64,000 nucleotides of DNA from Burkholderiaceae bacterium 26 (GTDB lineage Bacteria > Pseudomonadota > Gammaproteobacteria > Burkholderiales > Burkholderiaceae): NCBI GenBank assembly GCA_000955795.1, contig JYOB01000014.1, positions 326,514 to 390,513 of the forward strand, given 5' to 3'. Below the pieces are notes generated by a model that saw only the letters and a list, made by a program, of their open reading frames with translations, ran no database searches and had not been told where the DNA came from. The stretch's first letter is position 1; each line of letters starts with the position of its first letter. This document shows, piece after piece, positions 25,301 through 33,154 of the stretch. A program made the translations under genes and the position numbers.

Positions 25301-25595
25301 CGTGCGCGTGAGCAAGCGCTGGGGTGAATCGCCGGAACGTCAGCACACCGCGTGGCTGCGTGCGAATGTGTGGCACGAGTTCCGCGGTGAGACCGGCACG
25401 CAGATGTCGTCGCCGGACGGTGGCTTCGTGCCGTTCACGTCGCAACTGCCGAGCACGACGCTGGAGCTGACGGGCGGGCTCACGGCGCAGGTGGCGAAGA
25501 ACGGCGTGTTCTATGCCAGCCTCGGCTACCAGGTCAGCGCGGACCGTCGCCTGCATGGCGTGAACGGCAAGGCTGGGGTGCGCTGGGGTTGGTAA
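22320..25595 (+). CDS. Autotransporter outer-membrane beta-barrel protein
   Basis: 1091 aa. The signal region (residues 1-35) is basic then hydrophobic, ending ALAHA. A long Thr/Asn/Gly-rich beta-helix passenger follows, with autotransporter-associated repeats such as GTLTLGAGNTYSGGTTITQG and GTLVLAGDNTYLGGTTVAAG (about 350-480). The C-terminal 280 residues form the barrel: RTGWARVIAQKGSRM, then FGGVQVGADVYQR and the final GKAGVRWGW with a terminal aromatic. Type Va secretion, probably surface-displayed adhesin or aggregation factor. No protease or lipase motif seen in the passenger. Confidence 0.9.
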   Translation: MSTPLFQRRRGRLQFVSIALVASPFALFGALAHADCTTTGQTTVCDTAAPNPTTSTVGTGNVAAEDNRTVTVQNGSTLAVGDTSAIALRDNANITVQTGGTVSANAVSNSGFYGTGGNAIDFRNNSTLTVQQGAQVLANGTQLSGEAVNPEGTGNTIVNDGLIKSAHGAAIWFQNTSGGNTVINNATGTIQTDVANGNVMGASGNGSVDFTNRGKVIGNLIFAGGNDALHFYTGSSVSGSISGGGGANVITLNGTDSATLGTITNFQTLQKQDSGTWTLSKTLASMGVTNAEVQQGTLILQGNNGTYTGTMQVDAGGTLQGDALSVTKAVTNNGLVRFQQDADGSYAGQIVGAGALEKTGTGTLTLGAGNTYSGGTTITQGTLAIGADSALGGATGALIFNGGTLQLTGNVDVAATRAIGITNASGTIDTQDFTSTVSQGISGAGALTKAGGGTLVLAGDNTYLGGTTVAAGTLQLGNGGTSGSVLGNVVDNGTLTFNRSDVFTFGGTVSGTGGITQAGTGTTVLTANNPIQGDTLVASGALAIGDATHTSAALGVSATNAPQSLRPMAGSSGSNVQIAANATLGGYGTVNGAVTNNGTVAVADALAAFSNSGSGSLTINGSLNNAGTVQVGGAGVGNKLVVNGNYVGNGGVLAINTKLGTDNSPTDKLVISGGTATGNTAVRVTNAGGAGARTTGDGIEVVSAINGATTQANAFALANRVVAGPYEYTLQRGGSASADSWYLRTLQTATQGTGIGTGTGTAQPALRQEVSLYTAIPSLTLLYGRALLDTLHERVGEESNQATAPAGTSPVLRTGWARVIAQKGSRMSDGNGVYGNQGPAFSYDFGGVQVGADVYQRQREDGSHDHAGGYFATGRIAADVTHADGADAGRDTVNANTVGLYWTHFGPSGWYLDGVVQGTRYDADASPHGVNGLKTHALGYAASLEAGYPIALSPQWRVEPQAQLVYQRAAFADANDGAADVRFNSVNSMLGRLGVRVSKRWGESPERQHTAWLRANVWHEFRGETGTQMSSPDGGFVPFTSQLPSTTLELTGGLTAQVAKNGVFYASLGYQVSADRRLHGVNGKAGVRWGW

Positions 25596-25626
25596 TGTGA
25601 CATCGCTGATCCAGCCTGTGAAATAG

Positions 25627-25657
25627 AAAGAGCCGCATCAAGCGGCTCTTTTTTTTA
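25627..25657 (+). terminator. Rho-independent terminator
   Basis: AAAGAGCCGC-ATCAA-GCGGCTCTTT followed by T residues. It closes the autotransporter gene and is close enough to serve the convergent ABC transporter too. Confidence 0.9.
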
Positions 25658-25672
25658 AACAGCAGCGCGCGC

Positions 25673-27046
25673 TTACGCCGCGTTATCCCCACCTTCCTGC
25701 GCCTCACGCTCTTCGCGTTCCTCGCGCTCTTCACGGGGCAGGGTCAGCATGCCGGTGTTGTAGACGTACTCATACACCTCGCCGTAGCGGCCCCATTCAA
25801 TGCCGATCTTGAGCACGCGTTCGGCTTCTTCGGGCTTGAGGTACGCCTCCAGTTCGCGCAGCACATGTTCTTCGCGGATCTCGCCGTCTTCGTTGGCGTC
25901 CAGCTCGGCGCGGATGTGCGCGGCCAGGGCCACGCGCTCCAGCAGCTTCTGGCCGAACAGCACCTTGCGCTCGGGCGGTTCGGTTTCCATGTAGGTCTTG
26001 CCGAACGGCGTGACGATGATGTCGCCGCGCTCGATGGTGGCCAGTTGCAGCAGGGCCAGCGCTTCGCACGCGGGCAGCAGGTCGTCGTCGGTCACGCCGG
26101 CTTCTTCTGCCAGATGCGGCAGGTCGGCACGGCCGTTGAACGGCGCTTCGACCAGCAGATCCAGAATGGCCTCCATCTGGCCGATTTCGGCATCGGGCAG
26201 GCGGTAGGCAAGCTGCTCGGCCGCGGGCTCCACGCCCACATGCACGCCCACACGCTCCGGCGAGGTCATCAGGCCGTACACCTCGTCGATGAGGTTGCGC
26301 ACGGCGGCGGAATCACGATTGCGCGGGCGCGGGAACGGCACGCGCACCTCGGCACGGATGCGCCCCGGATCGCTCGACAGGATGACGATGCGGTCGGCCA
26401 TCATCACCGCTTCTTCAATGTTGTGCGAGACGATGAGGATGCTCTTGATGTTGGTGCGGCGGCCTTCCCACAGGTCGAGCATTTCGTCGCGCAGGTTCTC
26501 GCCGGTCAGCACGTCGAGCGCGGAAAACGCTTCGTCCATCAGCAGCAGGTCGGGCTCGGTCACCAGTGCGCGCGCAATGCCCACACGCTGGCGCATGCCG
26601 CCGGAGAGTTCGCGCGGTAGGGCGCTGTTGAAACCCGACAGGCCGATCAGGTCGATGGCCTGTTCAGCGCGCTCTTCGCGCTCCGCCTTGGCCACGCCTT
26701 GCGCTTCCAGGCCCAGCTCGACGTTCTGCTGCACCGTCAGCCACGGAAACAGCGCAAACGACTGGAACACCATCGCGATGCCCTGCACGGGGCCGCCGTA
26801 TTCGCGCCCACGGAACAGCACCTGGCCACGATCGGCGCGCACCAGGCCCGCCATGATGCGCAGCAGCGTCGATTTGCCCGAGCCCGATTTGCCCAGCATG
26901 GCGACGATCTCGCCCTGGCGCAGGTTGAGGTCCACGCCTTCGAGCACGGCGCGGTCGGTGTGGTCTGCGGTGCGGAAGATCTTCGAGACGCCGCGCAGCT
27001 CCATGACGCTTTCAGCGCTCTGGCTATGGGTGCTGGTGGTAACCAT
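25673..27046 (-). CDS. NitT/TauT-type ABC transporter ATP-binding protein
   Basis: 457 aa from the ATG at 27046. Walker A GKSGSGKST, signature LSGGMRQRVGIARAL, Walker B LLLMDEAFSALD and a following H-loop (IVSHNIEEAV) make a complete nucleotide-binding domain. The C-terminal 170 residues (IGQMEAILDLLVEAPFNGRADLPHL and ALAAHIRAELDANEDGEIREE) are an AAA-associated domain found on nitrate/sulfonate-type ATPases. The acidic repeat EEREEREEREAQE precedes the end. It acts with the permease at 27198. No substrate-binding protein is adjacent. Confidence 0.88.
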   Translation of the reverse strand: MVTTSTHSQSAESVMELRGVSKIFRTADHTDRAVLEGVDLNLRQGEIVAMLGKSGSGKSTLLRIMAGLVRADRGQVLFRGREYGGPVQGIAMVFQSFALFPWLTVQQNVELGLEAQGVAKAEREERAEQAIDLIGLSGFNSALPRELSGGMRQRVGIARALVTEPDLLLMDEAFSALDVLTGENLRDEMLDLWEGRRTNIKSILIVSHNIEEAVMMADRIVILSSDPGRIRAEVRVPFPRPRNRDSAAVRNLIDEVYGLMTSPERVGVHVGVEPAAEQLAYRLPDAEIGQMEAILDLLVEAPFNGRADLPHLAEEAGVTDDDLLPACEALALLQLATIERGDIIVTPFGKTYMETEPPERKVLFGQKLLERVALAAHIRAELDANEDGEIREEHVLRELEAYLKPEEAERVLKIGIEWGRYGEVYEYVYNTGMLTLPREEREEREEREAQEGGDNAA

Positions 27047-27073
27047 GTGTGTTCTCTGCAAAATAAGGTCGTC

Positions 27074-27200
27074 TTAGAACGTGCTCAAGATCCGTAGCGA
27101 GCGCCCCGAGGTTGGCCCGAGACGCGCAGCCGTACATGAGTACGGCGAGCATCGCAGGGTCAAGATCGGGGTGCGCAGTAGGATCGTGAGCATGTTCTTA
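27074..27200. repeat. 127-bp palindromic intergenic repeat, copy 2 (ABC operon)
   Basis: Same length as copy 1 at 3414-3540 and alignable without gaps. The ends are TTAGAACGTGCTCAAGATCC and its imperfect complement GGATCGTGAGCATGTTCTTA. The core is CCGTACATGAGTACGG, in which the CCGTAC/GTACGG arms are kept while the centre has changed. As in copy 1, the final TTA is the complement of the stop codon of the upstream gene. Confidence 0.85.
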
Positions 27201-28982
27201 CAGGCGGGTGCGCTCTTGGGCTATGTCGTACAGGCGGTTCCACAGCAGCCGGTTGAAGCCGACCACGAACAGGCTCATCACGGCAATTCCGAGAGCAATG
27301 CGCGGGAAGTCGCCCTTCGATGTCATCTCGGCGATGTAGCTGCCCAGGCCCGTTGCCACCAGCGTGCGGTCGCCCCAGGACACGTATTCGGAGACGATGC
27401 TGGCGTTCCACGAACCGCCGGCGGCCGTCACCAGGCCCGTCAGCAGATTGGGGAACACGGCGGGAATGAGGAAGCGCTTCCATAGCAGCCAGCCGCGCAG
27501 GCCGAAGTTGCGGGCGGCCAGTTTCAGCTCGGTCGGGATGGCCGACGCGCCGGCAATCACGTTGAAGAGGATGTACCACTGCGTGCCGAAAATCATCAGC
27601 GGGCTCAACCAGATTTCGGGGTTGAGCGCGAAGCGCGCGATCAGCATGACCGCCAGCGGGAACATCAGGTTGGCCGGGAACGCCGCCAGGAACTGTGCCA
27701 CCGGCTGGGCGATGCGTGCCACGTTCGGGTTCAGGCCGATGCGGATGCCGATCGGCACCCACACCAGGGCTGCCAGGGCAATCAGCAGGATCACGCGCAC
27801 CATGGTCAGGAAGCCGAGCCAGAAGACGTGGCCGACCTCGGCCCAGCCCACCTCGGAACGCACGAATTGCAGCACGTGCGCCACGGCCACCAGCGCGGCC
27901 AGGATGATGACGACATCAGCGATGCGGTGCGACCACGGGAAGCGCGGCAGAAACCCGCTGCCGCCGACAGCTGTAGGCCGCGTGCGCTCGGCACCCCAGG
28001 ACAGCGTGCGCTCGGCCATCGCGGCGGTGCGCTCGAGCAGCGCCTTGACCCATTCAGAGCGGCGCAGCAGGTCGAGCAGCCACGATTGCGGTTCGCGCTC
28101 TGACGACATCGTGTCGAAGCGGAAGCGGTCTGCCCAGGCAATCAGCGGGCGGAACAGCAACTGGTCGTACAGGATGATGCCGATCAGCATGGCCAGGATG
28201 GCCCAGCCGATGGCCGGCAGGTTCTGCTGCTGGATCGCCAGCGAGATGTACGAACCGATGCCCGGCAGCTTGATGTCGTGGCCCGATACCGAGATGGCCT
28301 CAGAAGCCACCACGAAGAACCAGCCGCCCGACATCGACATCATCATGTTCCACAGCAGGCCCGGCATGGCGAACGGCACTTCCAGGCGCCAGAAGCGCTG
28401 CCACTTGGACAGCCGGAACACCGTGGCGGCCTCTTCCAGGTCGGTCGGGATGGTGCGAAACGATTGGTACAACGAGAACGCCATGTTCCACGCCTGCGAC
28501 GTGAAGATGGCGAAGATGGCCGCGCATTCCACGCCCACCAGGTTGCCCGGGAACAGCGCAATGAAACCCGTGACGGTGATCGACAGGAAACCCAGCACCG
28601 GAATCGATTGCAGGATGTCCAGCGCCGGCACCATCACCTTCTCGGCCGTGCGGTTCTTGGAAGCAATGGCGGCAAACGCAAACGAGAACGCCAGCGACGC
28701 GCCCAGCGCCAGCAGCATGCGGATGCTGGTGCGCAGCAGGTAATACGGCAGCTCAATGGCGTCCAGGCTCACGTCCAGCTGTTCGCCAGGCGTGTAGGGC
28801 ACGTTCATCTGCTTGGCGGCATAGGCCACGAGCAAGATGGCCGCCAGGATGATCGGCAGCAGCGCCAGGTCAAACCGGTTGGGCGGCGCAGTCAGCAGGT
28901 GGCCGAAGTTGACGCCAAAGTTGGTACCGAAGGTGGTACCCAAGCGGCCCCGGATGGTGGTTTCGTTGTCGTTTTGCTGCAT
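27198..28982 (-). CDS. NitT/TauT-type ABC transporter permease, two-domain fusion
   Basis: 594 aa, about twice the usual permease length. Two BPD_transp_1 domains lie in tandem (about 70-280 and 370-590), each with its own EAA-type loop (EEAATVFRLSKWQRFWRLEVPFAMP and LKLAARNFGLRGWLLWKRFLIPAVFP). A linker with LLRRSEWVKALLERT joins them. One chain can therefore form the whole transmembrane unit. It precedes the ATPase gene, with the 127-bp palindromic repeat between them. The TAA stop is part of the repeat. Confidence 0.88.
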   Translation of the reverse strand: MQQNDNETTIRGRLGTTFGTNFGVNFGHLLTAPPNRFDLALLPIILAAILLVAYAAKQMNVPYTPGEQLDVSLDAIELPYYLLRTSIRMLLALGASLAFSFAFAAIASKNRTAEKVMVPALDILQSIPVLGFLSITVTGFIALFPGNLVGVECAAIFAIFTSQAWNMAFSLYQSFRTIPTDLEEAATVFRLSKWQRFWRLEVPFAMPGLLWNMMMSMSGGWFFVVASEAISVSGHDIKLPGIGSYISLAIQQQNLPAIGWAILAMLIGIILYDQLLFRPLIAWADRFRFDTMSSEREPQSWLLDLLRRSEWVKALLERTAAMAERTLSWGAERTRPTAVGGSGFLPRFPWSHRIADVVIILAALVAVAHVLQFVRSEVGWAEVGHVFWLGFLTMVRVILLIALAALVWVPIGIRIGLNPNVARIAQPVAQFLAAFPANLMFPLAVMLIARFALNPEIWLSPLMIFGTQWYILFNVIAGASAIPTELKLAARNFGLRGWLLWKRFLIPAVFPNLLTGLVTAAGGSWNASIVSEYVSWGDRTLVATGLGSYIAEMTSKGDFPRIALGIAVMSLFVVGFNRLLWNRLYDIAQERTRL

Positions 28983-29261
28983 CTTGGATAACCGGGACGG
29001 AAACCGCGGACGAAATTCGGGCGCCTCAAGGCCTGGGCCGAGGCGCGATACATGGCGTGCGGGGCGGGGCGCAGTGCTTTGCGCAAGCGTTGCTTGGCAC
29101 CCGGCGGCAAGCCGCCTAGTTTACCTTGCGTAACGTCAGAGCCCGCCGCGCGGTTGTCAGTCTGACGACGTCACATTCCAGAAATGTGACAGAGATACGA
29201 CAACGCCGGTTTGTCATGTTTTATCCAACACATCACCTGCCGTGTTGCTCCGGAGGCCGCC

Positions 29262-29549
29262 ATGTCCGTCATTGCGCAAGTGATCGTTACCGTACAGGGC
29301 CGCGTGCAAGGCGTCGGCTATCGCGCGGCGTGTGTCGACCGCGCCCGCCTACTCGGCCTGCGCGGCTGGGTGCGCAACCGCCGCGATGGGGCGGTTGAGG
29401 CGTTTCTGGCTGGCCCCGAGCCCAATGTGCTGAGTATGCGGGAATGGATGTGGGAGGGGCCAGACAACGCGCTGGTCACGCAGCTGGAGGTGGTCACGGG
29501 CGAGCATGAGGTGCTCGTCCACGGCTTCGAGATCCGCCCGACGGTGTAA
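29262..29549 (+). CDS. acyP: Acylphosphatase
   Basis: 95 aa from the ATG at 29262 (CGGAGG upstream). VTVQGRVQGVGYRAACVDRA contains the active-site Arg of the GxVQGVGFR motif, and LGLRGWVRNRRDGAVEAFLAG contains the catalytic Asn. It hydrolyses acylphosphates in the cytosol. Monocistronic, convergent with ppk2. Confidence 0.95.
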   Translation: MSVIAQVIVTVQGRVQGVGYRAACVDRARLLGLRGWVRNRRDGAVEAFLAGPEPNVLSMREWMWEGPDNALVTQLEVVTGEHEVLVHGFEIRPTV

Positions 29550-29599
29550 CGCTCGGCACCGCGGTCTTCCAAGCAACTGAAGGCGCGCATTGAAACAAA

Positions 29600-29630
29600 A
29601 AGGGCGACCGCGCAGGCCGCCCTTCTTTCG
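29600..29630 (-). terminator. Bidirectional terminator between acyP and ppk2
   Basis: Stem AAGGGCG / CGCCCTT with a GC-rich loop. On the minus strand it runs into TTTTTGTTTC, which suits termination of ppk2. On the plus strand the tail is CTTTC. Confidence 0.75.
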
Positions 29631-29650
29631 CTGATGGCATTGCTGGCGGA

Positions 29651-30553
29651 TCAATAGACGTTCGGCACGATCATCTCTTCCGGCACCGGGTGGCGAATGT
29701 ACTCCGCGTGGTGCACGCGCTCGGGCAGCGACACCGGCGAATGCGGCACCGGGTGGTAAGGCACTTGGCCAAGCAAGTGGTGGATGCAATTCAGGCGCGC
29801 GCGCTTCTTGTCGTCCGCCAGCACCACCCACCACGGTGATTCGGGAATGTGCGAGCGCTCGAGCATCGCCTCCTTGGCCTGCGTATAGGCTTCCCAGCGG
29901 CGGCGGCTTTCCAGGTCCATCGGGCTCAGCTTCCACTGCTTGAGCGGATCGTTGATACGGCTCTGGAATCGCACTTCCTGCTCTTCGTCCGTCACCGAGA
30001 ACCAGTATTTGACGATCTGGATGCCCGAGCGCGCGAGCATCTTTTCGAACTCGGGCACGGAGCGGAAGAACTCGTCGTATTCCTCGTCGGTGCAGAAACC
30101 CATCACGCGTTCGACGCCGGCGCGGTTGTACCAACTGCGATCGAACAGGACGATCTCGCCGGCGGCGGGCAGGTGCGCCACATAGCGCTGGAAGTACCAC
30201 TGCGTACGTTCGCGGTTGGTGGGTGCGGGCAGGGCAGCCACGCGGCACACGCGCGGGTTCAGCCGCTGCGTGATGCGCTTGATGGCGCCACCCTTGCCGG
30301 CGGCATCGCGCCCTTCGAAGATCACCACCAGCCGGTGGCCAGTCTCGATCACCCAGTCCTGCAGCTTGACGAGCTCGCCTTGCAGGCGGAACAGCTCGCG
30401 GAAGTACATGCGTCGCGTTTCGCGCGCTTCGTCGCTGATGCCTTCGCCGCCACCGAGCAGGTGGTCGTCGATTTCCATCTCCAGCTCTTCGTCAAGCGTG
30501 TCGAGCAGGTCTTCCTGCAGGCGCGCCTGCCGGGCTGCGTCACGTTCGCTCAT
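29651..30553 (-). CDS. ppk2: Polyphosphate kinase 2 family protein
   Basis: 300 aa from the ATG at 30553 (MSERDAARQARLQ). Walker A GRDAAGKGGAIKRIT, Walker B/lid IVLFDRSWYNRAGVERVMGF and the later DPLKQWKLSPMDLESRRRWEAY are the PPK2 signatures. It uses polyphosphate to phosphorylate nucleotides (GDP or ADP). The single-domain length points to the NDP-phosphorylating class. The N-terminal 50 residues are acidic (EELEMEIDDHLLGG). Confidence 0.93.
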   Translation of the reverse strand: MSERDAARQARLQEDLLDTLDEELEMEIDDHLLGGGEGISDEARETRRMYFRELFRLQGELVKLQDWVIETGHRLVVIFEGRDAAGKGGAIKRITQRLNPRVCRVAALPAPTNRERTQWYFQRYVAHLPAAGEIVLFDRSWYNRAGVERVMGFCTDEEYDEFFRSVPEFEKMLARSGIQIVKYWFSVTDEEQEVRFQSRINDPLKQWKLSPMDLESRRRWEAYTQAKEAMLERSHIPESPWWVVLADDKKRARLNCIHHLLGQVPYHPVPHSPVSLPERVHHAEYIRHPVPEEMIVPNVY

Positions 30554-30695
30554 GGTGTGTTGCTCCTGCCGATCTTGCGGATATTGCCGAGAGGGGGGCG
30601 CTGCGCATGGGCAGCGCAGTGCAAGTCTAAGCCCGACTAGGTAGCACAAGCATGTGGCAGGGGAGTGACACGCGGGCGTCACGCCGCCCGAAGGC

Positions 30696-31553
30696 TTAAC
30701 TGGACTCGCCTTCCAGCATGAACTTGGCGCCATCGTCCTGGCCGAGCAGGCGCACCAGCGTGGGCATGGCTTCCTGCAATTGCGCCTTGAGCGTCCAAGG
30801 CGGGTTGACGATGAACATGCCGCTGCCGTGCAAGCCCAGGCCACCCTCGACCGGATGCCTGACGGTGAGCGTGACGTGCAGCCAATCCTTGGGGCGCAAC
30901 TGCTTCAGGCGCGAGGGAAATTGCGCGGCCTCGCGCCGCTGCACGAGCGGATACCAGACCGCATACATGCCGGTCGCAAAGCGCTGCAGGCTGTCCTGCA
31001 GCGATTGCACGGTGCGGGCGTAATCCTGCTTGTCTTCAAACGACGGATCGATCAGCACCAGCGCGCGGCGCGGCGGCGGCGGCAGGATCGCCTTGATGCC
31101 GGCAAAGCCATCGCCGTCGTACAGCATGACCTTGCGCCCCGCGCCGCGAAAGTTGTTGGACAGCACCTTGATCTCGGAGCTGTGCAGCTCGAACAGGCGC
31201 AGGCGATCGGCGTCGCGCAGCATCTGCCACGCCAGCCACGGCGAGCCCGGGTAGTGCCTCAGTTCACCGTTGGGATTCAGTTCGCGCACCTGGTCGAGGT
31301 AGGCATCGAGCAGCTGCGGCAGCGTTTCGCCGGCTTGGGCCGCGCGCCACAGCGGGCCAATGCCGGTATCGAACTCGGCCTTCTTCTGCGCCCATTCGTG
31401 GTCCAGCGCGTAGAGGCCAGCGCCGGCGTGCGTGTCGATGTACCAGAACGGCTTGTCCTTCTGCGTGAGGTAATCGAGCATCTGCACAAGCACGGCGTGC
31501 TTGAGGACATCGGCGTGATTGCCGGCGTGGAAGGCGTGACGGTAACTGAGCAT
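30696..31553 (-). CDS. rlmJ: 23S rRNA (adenine2030-N6)-methyltransferase RlmJ
   Basis: 285 aa. It begins MLSYRHAFHAGNHADVLKH, the conserved start of RlmJ, followed by the SAM-binding IDTHAGAGLYAL and the catalytic LIDPSFEDKQDY (the (D/N)PPF/Y-type motif, here DPSF). The GLHGSGMFIVNPPWTL block near the end is standard. It methylates A2030 of 23S rRNA and also allows use of extracellular DNA in E. coli. Length is normal. Confidence 0.95.
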   Translation of the reverse strand: MLSYRHAFHAGNHADVLKHAVLVQMLDYLTQKDKPFWYIDTHAGAGLYALDHEWAQKKAEFDTGIGPLWRAAQAGETLPQLLDAYLDQVRELNPNGELRHYPGSPWLAWQMLRDADRLRLFELHSSEIKVLSNNFRGAGRKVMLYDGDGFAGIKAILPPPPRRALVLIDPSFEDKQDYARTVQSLQDSLQRFATGMYAVWYPLVQRREAAQFPSRLKQLRPKDWLHVTLTVRHPVEGGLGLHGSGMFIVNPPWTLKAQLQEAMPTLVRLLGQDDGAKFMLEGESS

Positions 31554-31613
31554 CGGCGGGCCATGTGCGCCCGGAGTATCAGGCGCGGGCAGAGAAAACG
31601 GTAGGCGCGAATG

Positions 31614-33047
31614 CTACCACCGCGCGGGATGCGTCCCTAGCTGCACGCTGGGTAGCGTCCAGTGCGGCGGCGTATCGGAGAGCTGCCCCGCGTGGCGCAG
31701 CGCGGTGAGCGTGCCGAAGCCGGAGGGCGACGTTTCCAGGTAAGCGCCGATGTCTTCATAGCGCGGGTCGGCCGCATCGAAACCGTTGGCCACGCGGCCG
31801 AAGCTGCGCAGCCATTGCGCCGTCTGCGCGAGCGACACACGCACGTGCCAGCTGCCGCCTTCCGTCATGCGGCGTGCGAGCGCCGTCATCGCACCGGCGG
31901 CCATCAGGTAACCCGCGCCGTGGTCCAGCGCCTGTGCGGGTAGCGGGCGCGGCTTGGCGTCACCAGCTGCCTGCGCTTCCGCCCAGTTGAAGCCGCTGGC
32001 GGTCTGCACAAGCGAATCGAAGCCTCGGCGATTGGCCCAGGGGCCGTCATAGCCGTATGCGCACAGGCTCACGTAGACGATGCCCGGGCGCAGCGCTGCA
32101 GCCTGCTCGGGGCCAAACTGCAACGCCGCCAAACCACCGGGCCGATACCCCTGCACGAAGATATCGGCGTCGCGCAGCAGCGTGCGGAGTTGCCCGGCAC
32201 CCGCCGCATCACGCAAGTCGAGCTGCGCGGAGCGCTTGCCGCGCCCGGTGTCGATCACCAGCGGCGGAACGGCGGGCAGATGCGGCGCCGTGACGAGCAG
32301 CACATCTGCCCCATGCGCCGCCAGTGTCCGGCCGCAAACGGGGCCGGCAATCACGCGCGTGAGATCGAGCACGCGCACACCCGAGAGCGGACGGCCATTG
32401 GCATGCGCGGGCAGGGGCTGCGGGGGCGCGTCGCCAATGCGTTCGATCGTCATCAGCGGTTGGCGCGCCACGGCCATGCCTTGCGGGTGCGCGTCCCACT
32501 CTTCAAACGTGCGCGCGGCGGTCACGACCATGCCCGCCTGCGCTGCTGCCTCTTCAAACGCTTCCGCCTTCCATTGGTTGAGCGCGGCGGCCACGGCGTC
32601 CCGGTCATGCGCGCAGCCGAGCAACTTCAGCACGCCGTCACGGTGATGCGGAAAGTTGGTGTGCAGACGCACCCAGCGGCCATCGCCGCAGCGGTAGAGC
32701 CCGGCAATCTTGTCCCACGGTTCGGGCGGCAACTGGCCATCGAGACGGAAGTAGCGCTCCGAGCGAAATTCCAACGCGGCGTGATGCATGTCGACCGACA
32801 CGGTCTGCTGCCGCCCGCTGCGCAACGTGTCGACCTGCGCCGCCGCAAGCGCAGCGGCAGCGATGGTGCTTTGCGCGAGCGTGCCCACGGCAAACGACGA
32901 CGGCAGCGCCGGCTCCGCGCCCGTGAGCGTTGCACGCGACAGCGCATCCGCCGGCTGGCCGAGCACGCTCCATAACTGGCTGAGTGCGCCGGCGGGGCTG
33001 ACAGTCTGCGTGGAAGGATCAACCACATCAGCAACGGGTGACGGCAT
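31614..33047 (-). CDS. CoA-transferase family III (CaiB/BaiF) protein
   Basis: 477 aa from the ATG at 33047; 33077 is an alternative start. The C-terminal two-thirds has LSGVRVLDLTRVIAGPVCGRTLAAHGADVL, DLRD and LVQTASGFNWAEAQ, the class III CoA-transferase pattern. These enzymes move CoA between carboxylic acids by an Asp-acyl intermediate. The N-terminal part, with VDMHHAALEFRSERYF, is a second half-domain, as in the longer CaiB-like proteins. It is divergent from the HTH-citrate synthase gene, hinting at a shared acyl-CoA pathway. Confidence 0.88.
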   Translation of the reverse strand: MPSPVADVVDPSTQTVSPAGALSQLWSVLGQPADALSRATLTGAEPALPSSFAVGTLAQSTIAAAALAAAQVDTLRSGRQQTVSVDMHHAALEFRSERYFRLDGQLPPEPWDKIAGLYRCGDGRWVRLHTNFPHHRDGVLKLLGCAHDRDAVAAALNQWKAEAFEEAAAQAGMVVTAARTFEEWDAHPQGMAVARQPLMTIERIGDAPPQPLPAHANGRPLSGVRVLDLTRVIAGPVCGRTLAAHGADVLLVTAPHLPAVPPLVIDTGRGKRSAQLDLRDAAGAGQLRTLLRDADIFVQGYRPGGLAALQFGPEQAAALRPGIVYVSLCAYGYDGPWANRRGFDSLVQTASGFNWAEAQAAGDAKPRPLPAQALDHGAGYLMAAGAMTALARRMTEGGSWHVRVSLAQTAQWLRSFGRVANGFDAADPRYEDIGAYLETSPSGFGTLTALRHAGQLSDTPPHWTLPSVQLGTHPARW

Positions 33048-33077
33048 GGCGGGGCTCCGCGGGGAAAGTGCGCCCAT

Positions 33078-33154
33078 TACAGTCCCGCGCCGCCGATAGC
33101 GTCAACATTGACTAGACTGATCAACCTCGATTGCCGTCCACCTCATCCGGCCCG
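33078..33154. promoter_or_regulatory. Divergent promoter region with dyad
   Basis: GTCAACATTGAC (about 33101-33112) is a perfect 12-bp palindrome, overlapping TTGACTAGACTGATCAA with arms TTGA/TCAA. It is placed between the CoA-transferase and HTH-citrate synthase genes and could be the operator of the latter's N-terminal HTH domain (inference). Confidence 0.4.
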
